Assembly (NCBI GenBank): GCA_002474325.1
Contig: DKNL01000303.1
Location: 1 to 17,091 of the forward strand
DNA: 17,091 bases
Reading direction: 5' to 3'
From: Opitutales bacterium UBA7389
GTDB lineage: Bacteria > Verrucomicrobiota > Verrucomicrobiia > Opitutales > Opitutaceae
The notes under the pieces are model-generated. The model made no database searches, was not told the origin of the DNA, and worked only from the letters and a program-made list of their open reading frames with translations. Both the position numbers and the translations under genes were made by a program. This document shows, piece after piece, positions 1 through 8,487 of the stretch (positions are counted from its first letter, which is position 1; each line of letters starts with the position of its first letter).

Positions 1-23
1 ATCTCCGTCGAAATCTTAATTAG

Positions 24-42
24 CGCAGGCATCTAGCCTGTG
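24..42. repeat. Small CAGGC hairpin repeat
   Basis: CAGGC (26-30) and GCCTG (36-40) form a five-base stem around the loop ATCTA; a G-T pair and a C-G pair extend it to 24-42. It lies about 225 bases beyond the stop of the dioxygenase gene. No T tract follows on either strand, so it is not a standard terminator. The core resembles sequences near 8488 and 8531, which suggests a dispersed hairpin family. Confidence 0.4.
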
Positions 43-62
43 TCTTTCCGACAGCCCATCGG

Positions 63-100
63 CCAGTCGTCACTCTCCGAGCTATGCCCGGCACGACTGG
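63..100. repeat. 8-bp inverted repeat beyond the dioxygenase gene
   Basis: CCAGTCGT (63-70) and ACGACTGG (93-100) are perfectly complementary with a 22-base spacer. No T tract follows. The rest of 1-265 shows no supportable gene. Confidence 0.4.
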
Positions 101-265
101 AAGCTTGCACTACGCTCGCTAAGGCACTTGGTTAAGCATCGCGAATTCGTGCCTCTGAAACACATCAGTTTTGCCTAGCGAGAATAGTTGTTCACTGTAA
201 TCCCGTAATCAAAGACAGGGAGGAGTGATCCAGCTCCCACACCATTAGAAGGCTCCCCTACTCGA

Positions 266-1177
266 CTAAAACGGTCGATCGCCAGCAATGGTGGATCGTC
301 TCATCTCCCGCCGGTATCCAACATAGTCGTTCAATGCGTAATGCATGACGCTTCGGTTGTCCCAAAAGGCAACAGATCCCTTTCGCCAGCGGAAACGGCA
401 AGTAAAAGGCTCTTGACTAGAATGGCGGAATAGGAATTTGAGCAATGGCTCGCTTTCCTCTTCGGTCATTCCTTTGAACCTAAGCGTAAAGGTGCCATTG
501 ACGAAAAGTCCTTTGTATCCTGTCTCTGGATGCGTTCTTACAACTGGATGCTGAACCTTCTCCAGAGCCTTTTCGCTAGTCTCGACCTCCATGTTTCGCC
601 AATATATTTTCGAGCGACCCTGAGGGCCGAACGGGCCTACAGCCGAATGGATGGCGACCATCCCATCGAGCATCTCTTTCATTCCCGACGATAGAGCCTC
701 GTAAGCCATGTATTGATTGGCAAACAAGGTATCGCCTCCATGGGGTGGGACATCGACTCCAAAGAGAATCGATCCCAAAGCTGGGCATTCTTGATGGGTA
801 ACATCCGAGTGCCAAACTCCTCCGAAGTTCCTGCCAGTTTCGTCCGCTTCTTTGACTAAGCGAATCAACTCCGGATAACCTTTCATGCCTTTGACGAAAT
901 CGTGTTCGTCGAGTTCGCCAAACCGCTTGGAGAAAGCGATGTGAGCCTCCGGGCTGAGGTCTTGGTTTCTGAAGAAAATAACCAAGTGATCCAGCAGCGC
1001 TTGCCGGATATCTGCTATAACCGCATCGCTCAAGGGCGAGGAGATGTCGATCCCCTCGATCTCCGCTCCCAAAGCTCCAGACACGGGAGCGACCTTAAAG
1101 TTGTCATACTCCATCCGCCGATTAGCCGAGGAATAGGGCTTTTTCGTTTCTATGAATCCTTCGCTTTTTTGTACCAT
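266..1177 (-). CDS. TauD/TfdA-family Fe(II)/2-oxoglutarate dioxygenase
   Basis: A cytoplasmic non-heme iron oxygenase of the TauD/TfdA family, 303 residues. Members use 2-oxoglutarate and O2 to hydroxylate a substrate next to a heteroatom, as in cleavage of taurine, alkyl sulfates or aryloxyacetates. The iron ligands are visible: H123 and D125 in WHSD, and H279 in the FWDNR..MHYA block. R290 lies 11 residues after the distal His, matching the 2-oxoglutarate-binding Arg of TauD, and R294 lies at +15, where TauD binds the sulfonate of taurine. There is no signal peptide. The start at 1177 lies 17 bases after the sulfatase stop and has a purine-rich stretch upstream; the ATG at 1114 (residue 22) is an alternative, because homologues usually begin shortly before the V.PVSGALGAEI block. 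It is the last gene of the sulfatase cluster. The family call is firm; the substrate is unknown, with a sulfonate or sulfate ester suggested only by context. Confidence 0.9.
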   Translation of the reverse strand: MVQKSEGFIETKKPYSSANRRMEYDNFKVAPVSGALGAEIEGIDISSPLSDAVIADIRQALLDHLVIFFRNQDLSPEAHIAFSKRFGELDEHDFVKGMKGYPELIRLVKEADETGRNFGGVWHSDVTHQECPALGSILFGVDVPPHGGDTLFANQYMAYEALSSGMKEMLDGMVAIHSAVGPFGPQGRSKIYWRNMEVETSEKALEKVQHPVVRTHPETGYKGLFVNGTFTLRFKGMTEEESEPLLKFLFRHSSQEPFTCRFRWRKGSVAFWDNRSVMHYALNDYVGYRREMRRSTIAGDRPF

Positions 1178-1194
1178 CTTTTATTCTTTCTATT

Positions 1195-2583
1195 CTACTC
1201 TTCTATGCGGGCCGACAATTGTTCAGGCAGCGAGTCGGCGGTATCCTTTTCGTGCTCCTTAATCAGTTCCAAAAGCTGTTTGACGATTTCCGGATGCATT
1301 GCCGCAACATCATAGGCTTCCGAAATGTCATACTCCAAATGGTAAAGTTCCGGCTCATCCATGAGAGCGATTCGACTATAATTGATGGGCTCCCGCTGGA
1401 TCACGTGCAATTTCCATGGTCCCGACCGGACGGCATGCAACTTGCCACGGTTCCAATAATGAAACTCATTTCGTGGACTTTCCGACTGACCCGATAATGT
1501 CCGAGACAAATCGAAACCATCCATCTTTCGATCCTTCGGCACATCCGCTCCCGAGAGGGCCGCAAAGGTTTCCATCAAATCTATGGTAGACCCCAAGCCA
1601 TTGACCACTCCCGGTTTCACATAGCCTGGTCCCCAGAAAATAGTTGGCACTCTTTGACCACCTTCGAAGTTCGTTCCCTTTCCTGCTCTAAGCGGACCCG
1701 AAGAGCCCCCGTGCGTTTTGAAGGCCAACCAAGGACCGTTATCGCTCGAGAAGACCACCACCGTATCCTTTTCTAATCCCTCGTCTCGCAAGGCATCTAT
1801 AATCATACCCACCCCCCAATCGATTTCCTCCACAGTATCGCCATAAAGGCCGCGAACGCTTTTTCCGCGAAACTGCTCGGATACGAAAAGCGGAATATGC
1901 ACCATCGTATGGGCCAGATATAGGAAGAAGGGCCGGTCTTTGTTCGCTTTGATATAATCGACTGCCCTTTCGTTATACCGTTTGGTTACCGTATTTTGAT
2001 CGGCCGGCCGCTCGATAGTCTTCGCCCCATCCATCAGTGGAACATTGTAGTGCTTGATGTCCGGGTAATAATTGGGATCGTCGGCGTTCTCCCGATAATT
2101 CGGACGCCCTCTAACGCCGTCCATATCGTTTGAATACGGTATCCCCCAATAGGAATCGAAGCCTTGTGTCATGGGCAAATGCTGTGGCAGGTGCCCCAGG
2201 TGCCATTTTCCGATGACACCGGTTGCGTAGTCTTTTTGCTTCAGGATCTCCGCAATTGTAATCTCGTCTTGAGGCAAACCGCCCGAAGAATCGGGGAAAA
2301 GCACCCCTCGAGCCGCTGACGTCATTCCGTTACGTTTTGGATACCGTCCAGTTAATAGACCCGCCCGACTAGGAGTGCAAATGGGGTCCGCAGAATAAAA
2401 CTGCGTCCACTTTTGGCCCTCCAGAGCCATTCGATCGAGATTCGGCGTTTCGATGGCGGGATTGCCAAAACTACCCAAATCTCCGTAACCAAGATCATCG
2501 CAGAATATGACGATAAAATTCGGCGTTCTCGCTCCGAGGGACGCAGCTAAGAGTGAAAATAGAAGGAAGGTGGAGATACGCAT
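1195..2583 (-). CDS. Secreted type I sulfatase (arylsulfatase-like)
   Basis: A formylglycine-dependent sulfatase that hydrolyses sulfate esters, 462 residues. An N-terminal signal peptide (about residues 1-18, ending ASLGA) points to the periplasm or beyond. The signature C69-T-P-S-R73 followed by LLTGR marks the cysteine that a formylglycine-generating enzyme oxidises. Metal and active-site residues typical of the family are visible: D29-D30, K126 and H128 in GKWHLGH, H225/H229, D281-N282 in SSDNGPW, and K302. The C-terminal part (HYWNRGKLHAVRSGPWKLH) is like arylsulfatase A-type bacterial enzymes. The ATG at 2583 has no clear Shine-Dalgarno site. It follows the other sulfatase by 103 bases, a gap holding a REP-like repeat, and precedes the dioxygenase by 17 bases. 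The substrate cannot be read from sequence. No maturation enzyme is encoded in this window. Confidence 0.95.
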   Translation of the reverse strand: MRISTFLLFSLLAASLGARTPNFIVIFCDDLGYGDLGSFGNPAIETPNLDRMALEGQKWTQFYSADPICTPSRAGLLTGRYPKRNGMTSAARGVLFPDSSGGLPQDEITIAEILKQKDYATGVIGKWHLGHLPQHLPMTQGFDSYWGIPYSNDMDGVRGRPNYRENADDPNYYPDIKHYNVPLMDGAKTIERPADQNTVTKRYNERAVDYIKANKDRPFFLYLAHTMVHIPLFVSEQFRGKSVRGLYGDTVEEIDWGVGMIIDALRDEGLEKDTVVVFSSDNGPWLAFKTHGGSSGPLRAGKGTNFEGGQRVPTIFWGPGYVKPGVVNGLGSTIDLMETFAALSGADVPKDRKMDGFDLSRTLSGQSESPRNEFHYWNRGKLHAVRSGPWKLHVIQREPINYSRIALMDEPELYHLEYDISEAYDVAAMHPEIVKQLLELIKEHEKDTADSLPEQLSARIEE

Positions 2584-2640
2584 GTCGTTCGATTAAAACG
2601 GGGCCGATTGCCTAGCCAAAAAGATTACTAACTATATTTG

Positions 2641-2674
2641 TTGCGACGTAAAGCCGCTCCTACAGGAATGCACC
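2641..2674 (+). repeat. REP-like element, copy 1
   Basis: This copy lies between the two sulfatase genes. The core GACGTAAAGCCGCTCCTAC is followed by ATGCACCAA. It shares GTAAAGCCGCT and the downstream ATGCACCAA with the copy at 4129-4157, and GTAAAGCCGCTCC and ACAGG with the reverse copy at 4083-4109. The layout resembles the REP elements mobilised by RAYT transposases in many bacteria; no such transposase is in the window. Confidence 0.65.
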
Positions 2675-2686
2675 AAAATCTTCTAC

Positions 2687-4186
2687 CTACCTCCCAATCG
2701 GTCTAGAGTTGGGCCCTGGTTTGCTCCGGGAACCAATATCTTTGCGGGCAATCTCCGCCAGGGACTCTAACTGTTCGATTACTTCCGGATATTGGCTAGC
2801 CAGATTCTTCGTTTCGCCAACATCGGCGCTCAAATCGAACAAGGCTAGATCGATGGACTTACGCCCGTACTTCCCGTGCATTCCATCCATTCCCGGTTGT
2901 AACGGGACATTGTAATTGTGCGGATACAGCATCTTCCACCTCCCGCTGCGAACCCCGACTAGACCATCCGGGCTGAAGTAATAAAAAGCCGCATGGGGCG
3001 ACCGAGCCCCCGACTCGCCGTACATCAGCGGCCGGATATCCTTTCCATCGATTATCCGTTTTTGAGGCAAGCGAGTCCCGACGATTGCGGCCAATGTGGG
3101 CAATAGATCCATCGATCCTGCCAATTCCGAGCAAACCGACCCATCTGGGATCTTAGCTGGCCAGCGCATAACGCAAGGAACGCGAAAGCCGCCTTCGAAT
3201 CGTGTACCCTTTCCCTCGCGCAATGCTCCTGCCGAGCCTCCATGATTACCGTAGAGCAGCCAGGGACCATTGTCTGAAGTGAACACAAACAACGTATTAT
3301 CATCGATTCCATTTTCCTTAAGAGCATCCAATATTTTACCCACGCTCCAATCAATCTCCGATATCACATCGCCATATACGCTATCCGTCTTTCCCAAGTA
3401 CTTGCTAGACGTATACAGCGGTACATGAGGCATGGGATGAGGAAGATAGATAAAGAAAGGACGCTTCCGATTTTCCTCAATAAAATCTACCGCACGCTCG
3501 GTGAACCAGGTCGTCAACTGGACTTGCTCTTTCGGCTGTATCGAGGGATTTAGCACGGTTTCGCCCTCCATGAGCGGCAGTTCCGGAAAATTGTAGCGAG
3601 GATCCGGGTGATAGGGCCACATATCATTGGAATAGGGAATTCCGAACCATTCATCAAAACCCTGTCTCGTAGGCAGAAACTTGGGCAAATGGCCCAAATG
3701 CCACTTGCCGTATATAGCCGTAGCGTAACCCTTCTTTTTAAGGACTTCCGCAATGGTCAATTCTTCGGGGTTTAATCCTGTGCTAGAACCGGGACCAAAG
3801 TTATCAGGAATACCTACGCGCAAGGGATAGCAACCAGTCATGAGCGCAGCCCTGGACGGCGAACAAAAGGACTGACCTACATGAAAATCCGTGAAGGCCA
3901 TCCCTTCCTGGGCCATTCGGTCCAAGTTAGGCGTTTCGTATCCCTCCGATCCGAACGGCCCGATATCCGCATAACCCATGTCATCGCAGAACATGATGAT
4001 TAAGTTGGGACTTTCCGCTCGGAGCGAAATGGCGGAAACCAATAAAATAATGAGAGTAACTGCAGCCCGACCTAATCGGAAACCTGTCGGAGCGGCTTTA
4101 CGCCGCAATTCCCAATTTGGGAAAGATCGTGGCGTAAAGCCGCTACTAAGATGCACCAATCGAAACCAACCAATCCGATTCCTCAC
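2687..4186 (-). CDS. Secreted type I sulfatase, GTG start overlapping the upstream stop
   Basis: A second formylglycine-dependent sulfatase, up to 499 residues, paralogous to its neighbour. The signature is C108-S-P-S-R112 followed by AALMTG; D68-D69, K161 and H163 (GKWHLGH), H250 and D305-N306 are the expected active-site residues. The hydrophobic signal segment is late, at about residues 41-57 (AAVTLIILLVSAISLRA). The GTG start shares GTGA with the stop of the preceding gene and is preceded in register by AGGTGATC, complementary to the usual end of 16S rRNA, which argues for translational coupling. However, residues 10-35 are encoded by two inverted REP-like repeats, so the n-region is unusually long. 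The in-frame TTG at 4108 (residue 27) would give a normal-length signal peptide but lacks a clear Shine-Dalgarno site. The product is likely exported and acts on a sulfated glycan or other sulfate ester. Confidence 0.93.
   Translation of the reverse strand: MRNRIGWFRLVHLSSGFTPRSFPNWELRRKAAPTGFRLGRAAVTLIILLVSAISLRAESPNLIIMFCDDMGYADIGPFGSEGYETPNLDRMAQEGMAFTDFHVGQSFCSPSRAALMTGCYPLRVGIPDNFGPGSSTGLNPEELTIAEVLKKKGYATAIYGKWHLGHLPKFLPTRQGFDEWFGIPYSNDMWPYHPDPRYNFPELPLMEGETVLNPSIQPKEQVQLTTWFTERAVDFIEENRKRPFFIYLPHPMPHVPLYTSSKYLGKTDSVYGDVISEIDWSVGKILDALKENGIDDNTLFVFTSDNGPWLLYGNHGGSAGALREGKGTRFEGGFRVPCVMRWPAKIPDGSVCSELAGSMDLLPTLAAIVGTRLPQKRIIDGKDIRPLMYGESGARSPHAAFYYFSPDGLVGVRSGRWKMLYPHNYNVPLQPGMDGMHGKYGRKSIDLALFDLSADVGETKNLASQYPEVIEQLESLAEIARKDIGSRSKPGPNSRPIGR
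4083..4109 (-). repeat. REP-like element, copy 2 (reverse orientation)
   Basis: On the minus strand this reads ATTGCGGCGTAAAGCCGC and then TCCGACAGG. GCGGC and GCCGC form a stem around GTAAA. It lies head to head with the copy at 4129-4157, as in a REP pair. It falls inside the sulfatase reading frame and would encode LRRKAAPTG. Confidence 0.65.
4129..4157 (+). repeat. REP-like element, copy 3
   Basis: The core GTGGCGTAAAGCCGCTAC is itself a hairpin with loop GTAAA, followed by ATGCACC as in the copy at 2641. With the reverse copy at 4083-4109 it makes an inverted pair 19 bases apart. In the minus-strand sulfatase frame it encodes SSGFTPR. Confidence 0.65.
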
Positions 4187-7100
4187 TGATCACCTTTCCA
4201 TTCGTCAACCTGTTTCGGGCTGGCCAGATAAGCGACTAGAGCTGCCACATCGGCTTCCGGAATCGCGTCGAAAAGTCCCGTTGGCATCATGGATTGACTG
4301 AGAATCTTTCGCTCTTCGATATCGGCCGTACGAACGACCGACTTCGTTCCGCCAGCCATGGAAACCTCCAGTCGCGAACCATCCTCTTTAGTCACCATGC
4401 CACTGAAAACACGGCCATCCTTTGTGGTAATCACATTAAGCTGATAGTCTTTTCCAATCACAGAATTTGGAGCTAGTACATTCTCCAGAATGTAGTCCAA
4501 GTTGACTCGATTCGAACCCGTAAGATCGGGGCCCAATGCCACCCCGGAGTCAAATAGCTTATGGCAACTTCCACAGGTATTTGAATAAACATGACGCCCA
4601 TAAGAAAGGTCTACTCGTTCTAGCCGCTCCGGAGTCAAAGCGAATTTCCATTGGCGAACTTGGCGCGGCAAATCGGGTGGCAAATCGCTCGGCTCACCCC
4701 ATAAGGCATTCATTTTTCGAACGATTTGAGCGTCCCCGTGAGCTCGCATCTGTCGCATCAGCACCGGCGAGACTAAAGCCGCCTCCACCTGTTTGGATTC
4801 AATGGATTCCAGCAAGAGAAGAGTCGTATCGGGACGAGAACCTAGCAGGTTGATGCCTTCATTTCGCAGCTTCAACGGAAAGCTTGGCAAAGCTTTGATG
4901 AGTTTGGCGGCAATATCCGTATCCAAATATCGTGGCAAGGCTGTTAACGCTGTTTCTCGAAACGCAGGTTCGTCTAGCAAAGAGGCCGCCACATTGCCCG
5001 CCTGAGGATCCCCACCCAGTTGGAGGATATCCAAAGCTTCCATACGAAAACGCGGTAATCTAGTAGAGTCGTTGAGAACCCCTCTCCAATAGGCGAAGGC
5101 CGACTGATCTCCCAGCCTTGCTCGAATCCTCAACACCATCGTATTCACTCTATCGTGATTCAAAGACTCGCCACCGCGTATAAAGGTATCCCATGAGCTG
5201 GGTCGCTCCAGATCGACCTTCGATCCAATGGCTGCCAAGAACCGCTGACCGCGGCTTAAAAACTCATTGGAAGTCTCAGCTCTTCCTACATAAGCCAAAA
5301 GAGCGGAGCGTCCTTCCAAGGTTTCCACAGCTCGCCGTTGCGTGAAACTATCAAGCTTTGGCCATGCTGATTTGCCTGCGATTTCAATCGAACGCTCCGG
5401 CGAGCCAGTCACCATCGGTTCAAGCCCATACCAAACCAAGAGCGGAAGATTCTGATCGTTGATGTCCGCCCTCCGCGACGAGAGGCCTTCAGCCAAATCC
5501 CATCGCTGCCCTTCTGGCAGGTTCTGCAATGAGGAGGCCAAATATCGACGGACGACAGGCGATTCGTCACCCTTGGCGAGGCTCACGAATTTCTGGGCGA
5601 CCTTTCCAGGCACGCCATCGCCTTGCTCTCCGTAGAAATGGACGGCCCAGCCCCGCATGTAGGGATCTTTATCATCCAATATCGAATACAGGTCGCCGGC
5701 ATCCATCAACCCGCATACCTGCATGGTCCAAAAAGCGCGCAAGCGATGAGTTTGCGGCTGGCCTGCTTGCATCAGCTCCTGTAATTCCTTGGCGACCCCT
5801 CCACTATCGAGTTTCCCCGCATGAGCGCGCTCTTGCAGCAGCAGCTGAGCCTGCCGAGCAATAAAGTTGTTGGCGTGGGTCAAGTGTTCAGCCAATTCAA
5901 TATCTGAAGTTCCCACTAGATCCACCCGATTAGCTTCGTATTCGCCATATCGGATACGGTAGACACGTCCGTTAGATCGATCCCAGATATCCGGGTCGCT
6001 ATGGTGGCAGGTTTGCGGGTCGTGCCAGTCGGATGCGTACAGCGCCCCATCTGGACCCTGGACGAGAGCCACCCCGATGAACGAGTGATCTTGGGCCAAC
6101 ACGAAATCGGGAGCATGACGCATCACTGTACCCGAACCCTCCTTTTCTGGTCTCTCGCGCACGATCCGGTGCCCATGTAGATTGTGAAAGAAGGAATCTC
6201 CACGGTAAGCTTCTGGGAAATTGTCCGCCTGATAAATCACCAGGCCGCAATGGGCGTGTCCACCTCCTAGTGCCGAAGTATCGGCTGCTTTCTCACGTTG
6301 CAAGGCTCGGTCGACCTTCCCATCCGCTCGCATAGATTCGAAGGTGCCATCTCCATAGTGCAGGTGATCAGCGATCGTTTTGATATCATCGTATACATAT
6401 GAATTAAAGTGCTGGCCCGCTTGCCGAAAATAGCGACCGCCTTGGATCACTTGATAGTAATGAGGGATGACACACGCGGTCGTAAACCAATCCCCATTCT
6501 CGTCGAAGTCTAGACCCCAGGGATTGCTGGTTCCCCAGGCGAAGACTTCGAATTCATGCTTAGTTGGATGGTAACGCCAGATGCCCGCATTGATGGGAAC
6601 TCGCTGATCATCGGCCGTGCCCGGCTTTCCTACCCTCGAGTGCGTGAATACCCCATGGCACCCATAAAGCCAACCATCGGGACCCCAAGTGAAGCTGTTC
6701 AGTGTTTCATGAGTATCTTGGTAACCCCACCCATCAAGCAGAACCTCGGGAACGCCATCTGCAACATCGTCGCCATTCCGGTCCGGTATGAAAAGCAAGT
6801 AAGGAGCTGCCCCAATCCAAACTCCGCCAAATCCGACTTCGATCCCGCTTACCAGATTCATATTCTCAGCAAACACTTTCTTCGTCTCGAACTCCCCATC
6901 CGCGTCCTTGTCTTCGAAAATAAGGATCCGGTCGGCGCCTTTCTCGCCCGGCTTCCGAAGGGGGTAGGTCTTGCCCTCCGCGACCCATAGCCGACCACGG
7001 GCATCGAAACACATGGCGATCGGTTGCACCACGTCCGGCTCAGAAGCGATCAAATCTACGTGAAAACCCTCTGGCACTTCCATGGCAGCCGCCGCTTCCT

Positions 7101-8403
7101 CCGGCGAAAGGCTATGGGCCCAATCATCGTAGGGCCGTCCTCCTAGAACGTGCCATCTCTCTGGCCGGGCCGCGAGAATATCACCATTCTGGAAATGGAT
7201 ACTGACCCCGCGTTTACTCGCGCTGACTACATCCAAGCGACCATCGCCGTTCAAATCCTCAACCAACACGTCTACTCCGACCCCACTGTCATTATCAATC
7301 AAATACGGGACGAATTCGACACCTACTTCGGACTTCTCGGCCCGAAACCAATAAATCGACGGTTCCTGATTGCATCCAGGATCTTTACCGTAGTGGGCAT
7401 GCCATCGTTTGCCGGTAACTATGTCTTTGGTGCCGTCTCCATCGATATCTTTAAGCTCCACACCGTGTAGTTGGCTTACGGCGACGCCGAATGGATTCTG
7501 AGCAGAGCTCTCGCCCATAATGTCTATCCGTTCGAACTGACGCTCGCCGTTCTCCATGCCCGTTTGCCGAAACCAGGCCAATCCAAAGCCATGGCCATTC
7601 AGCGACGTTACGATGTCCTGCAAGCCATCGCCATCCATGTCATGGACATGGATCTGAGCGCCGCCTCGCTCGTATTGCTCCGGCACCCAAACGCTCTTTT
7701 TCCAAAGGCCGCTATTGCCCGTTCCAGGATTCTCCCACCAAGAGTAGCGATCGAGGATATCCAAATCACCGTCAGCATCCAAATCGCCCAAACCCAATCC
7801 ATGTCCAAAGGGCCGAACCGCTTCCCCTACTTCGGAAACGGCGACCCATTCCCATGGTGCCGTTGGAATCCTCCCCGCTTGATAGTATCCGAAGGCTCGG
7901 TCTCGCGAGCAAACGATTTCTGGCAATCCGCCCGGAACGATATCCACAAAATCGGGCGATTCGTGACTCACTTGATCGGCAACAATAACCATATTCCAGT
8001 TTGAATTTTCAATAGGGTTGCCGGGATTCAGATAAAGCCGGGCTTCCTTGCCAGGAAATCCCAATACGAGTATATCGTTGTCCCCGTCTGCGTCGATGTC
8101 GTGAACGTAGCTGAAGAAATTGTCCGAGTAACGGCGCAGATCGAAGATTTCTCCATCGTAAAAACGATGTGGCGTCTTGAACGCAGGTCCCGCCCACCAA
8201 AAGGGTCCACTAACTAGGTCACCACGGCCATCGCCATTAATGTCCCCAAATCCAGCTCCCTCAGCATAGAAATCGTCGTGCAAGCGCAGCGAGTCCCAGC
8301 CATTGTCGCTTGCTAAAAGGGCCTGCGAAAGATTCAAACCAATTCCGAGTACGAGGGCTAAGGCCCAAATTCGGAAACCAACGATCAATTCTAATAGCTT
8401 CAT
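4183..8403 (-). CDS. FG-GAP / PVC-type dehydrogenase / HEAT / c-type cytochrome multidomain protein
   Basis: A very large exported redox protein, 1406 residues from the ATG at 8403; the frame stays open to a TTG at 8472, but the ATG gives a normal signal peptide (MKLLELIVGF... to about residue 32). Residues about 50-430 carry at least six FG-GAP/VCBS-type repeats with calcium-loop motifs of the D.[DN].DG..D[IVL] type beginning near 54, 102, 207, 255, 319 and 383. Residues about 440-822 match the PVC-type membrane-bound dehydrogenase domain, including the DWHDPQTCHH stretch (C799). About 837-1262 is helical HEAT-like sequence. The end is the PVC heme-binding domain with one CGSCH site at 1277-1281 (bases 4561-4575). 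Such proteins are abundant in Planctomycetes and Verrucomicrobiota and are believed to oxidise sugars or alcohols in the periplasm; the substrate is unknown. It is the first gene of the sulfatase cluster, with its stop inside the next gene's GTG start. Confidence 0.92.
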   Translation of the reverse strand: MKLLELIVGFRIWALALVLGIGLNLSQALLASDNGWDSLRLHDDFYAEGAGFGDINGDGRGDLVSGPFWWAGPAFKTPHRFYDGEIFDLRRYSDNFFSYVHDIDADGDNDILVLGFPGKEARLYLNPGNPIENSNWNMVIVADQVSHESPDFVDIVPGGLPEIVCSRDRAFGYYQAGRIPTAPWEWVAVSEVGEAVRPFGHGLGLGDLDADGDLDILDRYSWWENPGTGNSGLWKKSVWVPEQYERGGAQIHVHDMDGDGLQDIVTSLNGHGFGLAWFRQTGMENGERQFERIDIMGESSAQNPFGVAVSQLHGVELKDIDGDGTKDIVTGKRWHAHYGKDPGCNQEPSIYWFRAEKSEVGVEFVPYLIDNDSGVGVDVLVEDLNGDGRLDVVSASKRGVSIHFQNGDILAARPERWHVLGGRPYDDWAHSLSPEEAAAAMEVPEGFHVDLIASEPDVVQPIAMCFDARGRLWVAEGKTYPLRKPGEKGADRILIFEDKDADGEFETKKVFAENMNLVSGIEVGFGGVWIGAAPYLLFIPDRNGDDVADGVPEVLLDGWGYQDTHETLNSFTWGPDGWLYGCHGVFTHSRVGKPGTADDQRVPINAGIWRYHPTKHEFEVFAWGTSNPWGLDFDENGDWFTTACVIPHYYQVIQGGRYFRQAGQHFNSYVYDDIKTIADHLHYGDGTFESMRADGKVDRALQREKAADTSALGGGHAHCGLVIYQADNFPEAYRGDSFFHNLHGHRIVRERPEKEGSGTVMRHAPDFVLAQDHSFIGVALVQGPDGALYASDWHDPQTCHHSDPDIWDRSNGRVYRIRYGEYEANRVDLVGTSDIELAEHLTHANNFIARQAQLLLQERAHAGKLDSGGVAKELQELMQAGQPQTHRLRAFWTMQVCGLMDAGDLYSILDDKDPYMRGWAVHFYGEQGDGVPGKVAQKFVSLAKGDESPVVRRYLASSLQNLPEGQRWDLAEGLSSRRADINDQNLPLLVWYGLEPMVTGSPERSIEIAGKSAWPKLDSFTQRRAVETLEGRSALLAYVGRAETSNEFLSRGQRFLAAIGSKVDLERPSSWDTFIRGGESLNHDRVNTMVLRIRARLGDQSAFAYWRGVLNDSTRLPRFRMEALDILQLGGDPQAGNVAASLLDEPAFRETALTALPRYLDTDIAAKLIKALPSFPLKLRNEGINLLGSRPDTTLLLLESIESKQVEAALVSPVLMRQMRAHGDAQIVRKMNALWGEPSDLPPDLPRQVRQWKFALTPERLERVDLSYGRHVYSNTCGSCHKLFDSGVALGPDLTGSNRVNLDYILENVLAPNSVIGKDYQLNVITTKDGRVFSGMVTKEDGSRLEVSMAGGTKSVVRTADIEERKILSQSMMPTGLFDAIPEADVAALVAYLASPKQVDEWKGDQ
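4188..4195 (-). promoter_or_regulatory. Extended Shine-Dalgarno for the GTG-started sulfatase
   Basis: AGGTGATC on the minus strand ends one base before the GTG at 4186. It matches eight bases of the complement of the typical 16S rRNA 3' end (GATCACCT), and the register leaves normal spacing from where the GGAGG core would pair. It lies within the last codons of the upstream gene. It supports coupled initiation, in a window where most genes lack a visible Shine-Dalgarno site. Confidence 0.45.
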
Positions 8404-8487
8404 CGGGGACAATAAGCGATAGCCTTTTACAATAAAGGATTCCTCCAATGGCCACCAAAAAGGACCGCGCAAGCGTCCATTCGATAA

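Noticed and set aside
902..1315. A 137-codon plus-strand open frame across the dioxygenase/sulfatase junction
   Set aside because: It overlaps two conserved minus-strand genes and looks like an antisense shadow.
7471..8004. A 177-codon plus-strand open frame, with a similar 144-codon one at 6556-6990
   Set aside because: Both lie antisense to the strongly supported FG-GAP/dehydrogenase gene, whose conserved motifs continue through them; the translated products show no recognisable domain.
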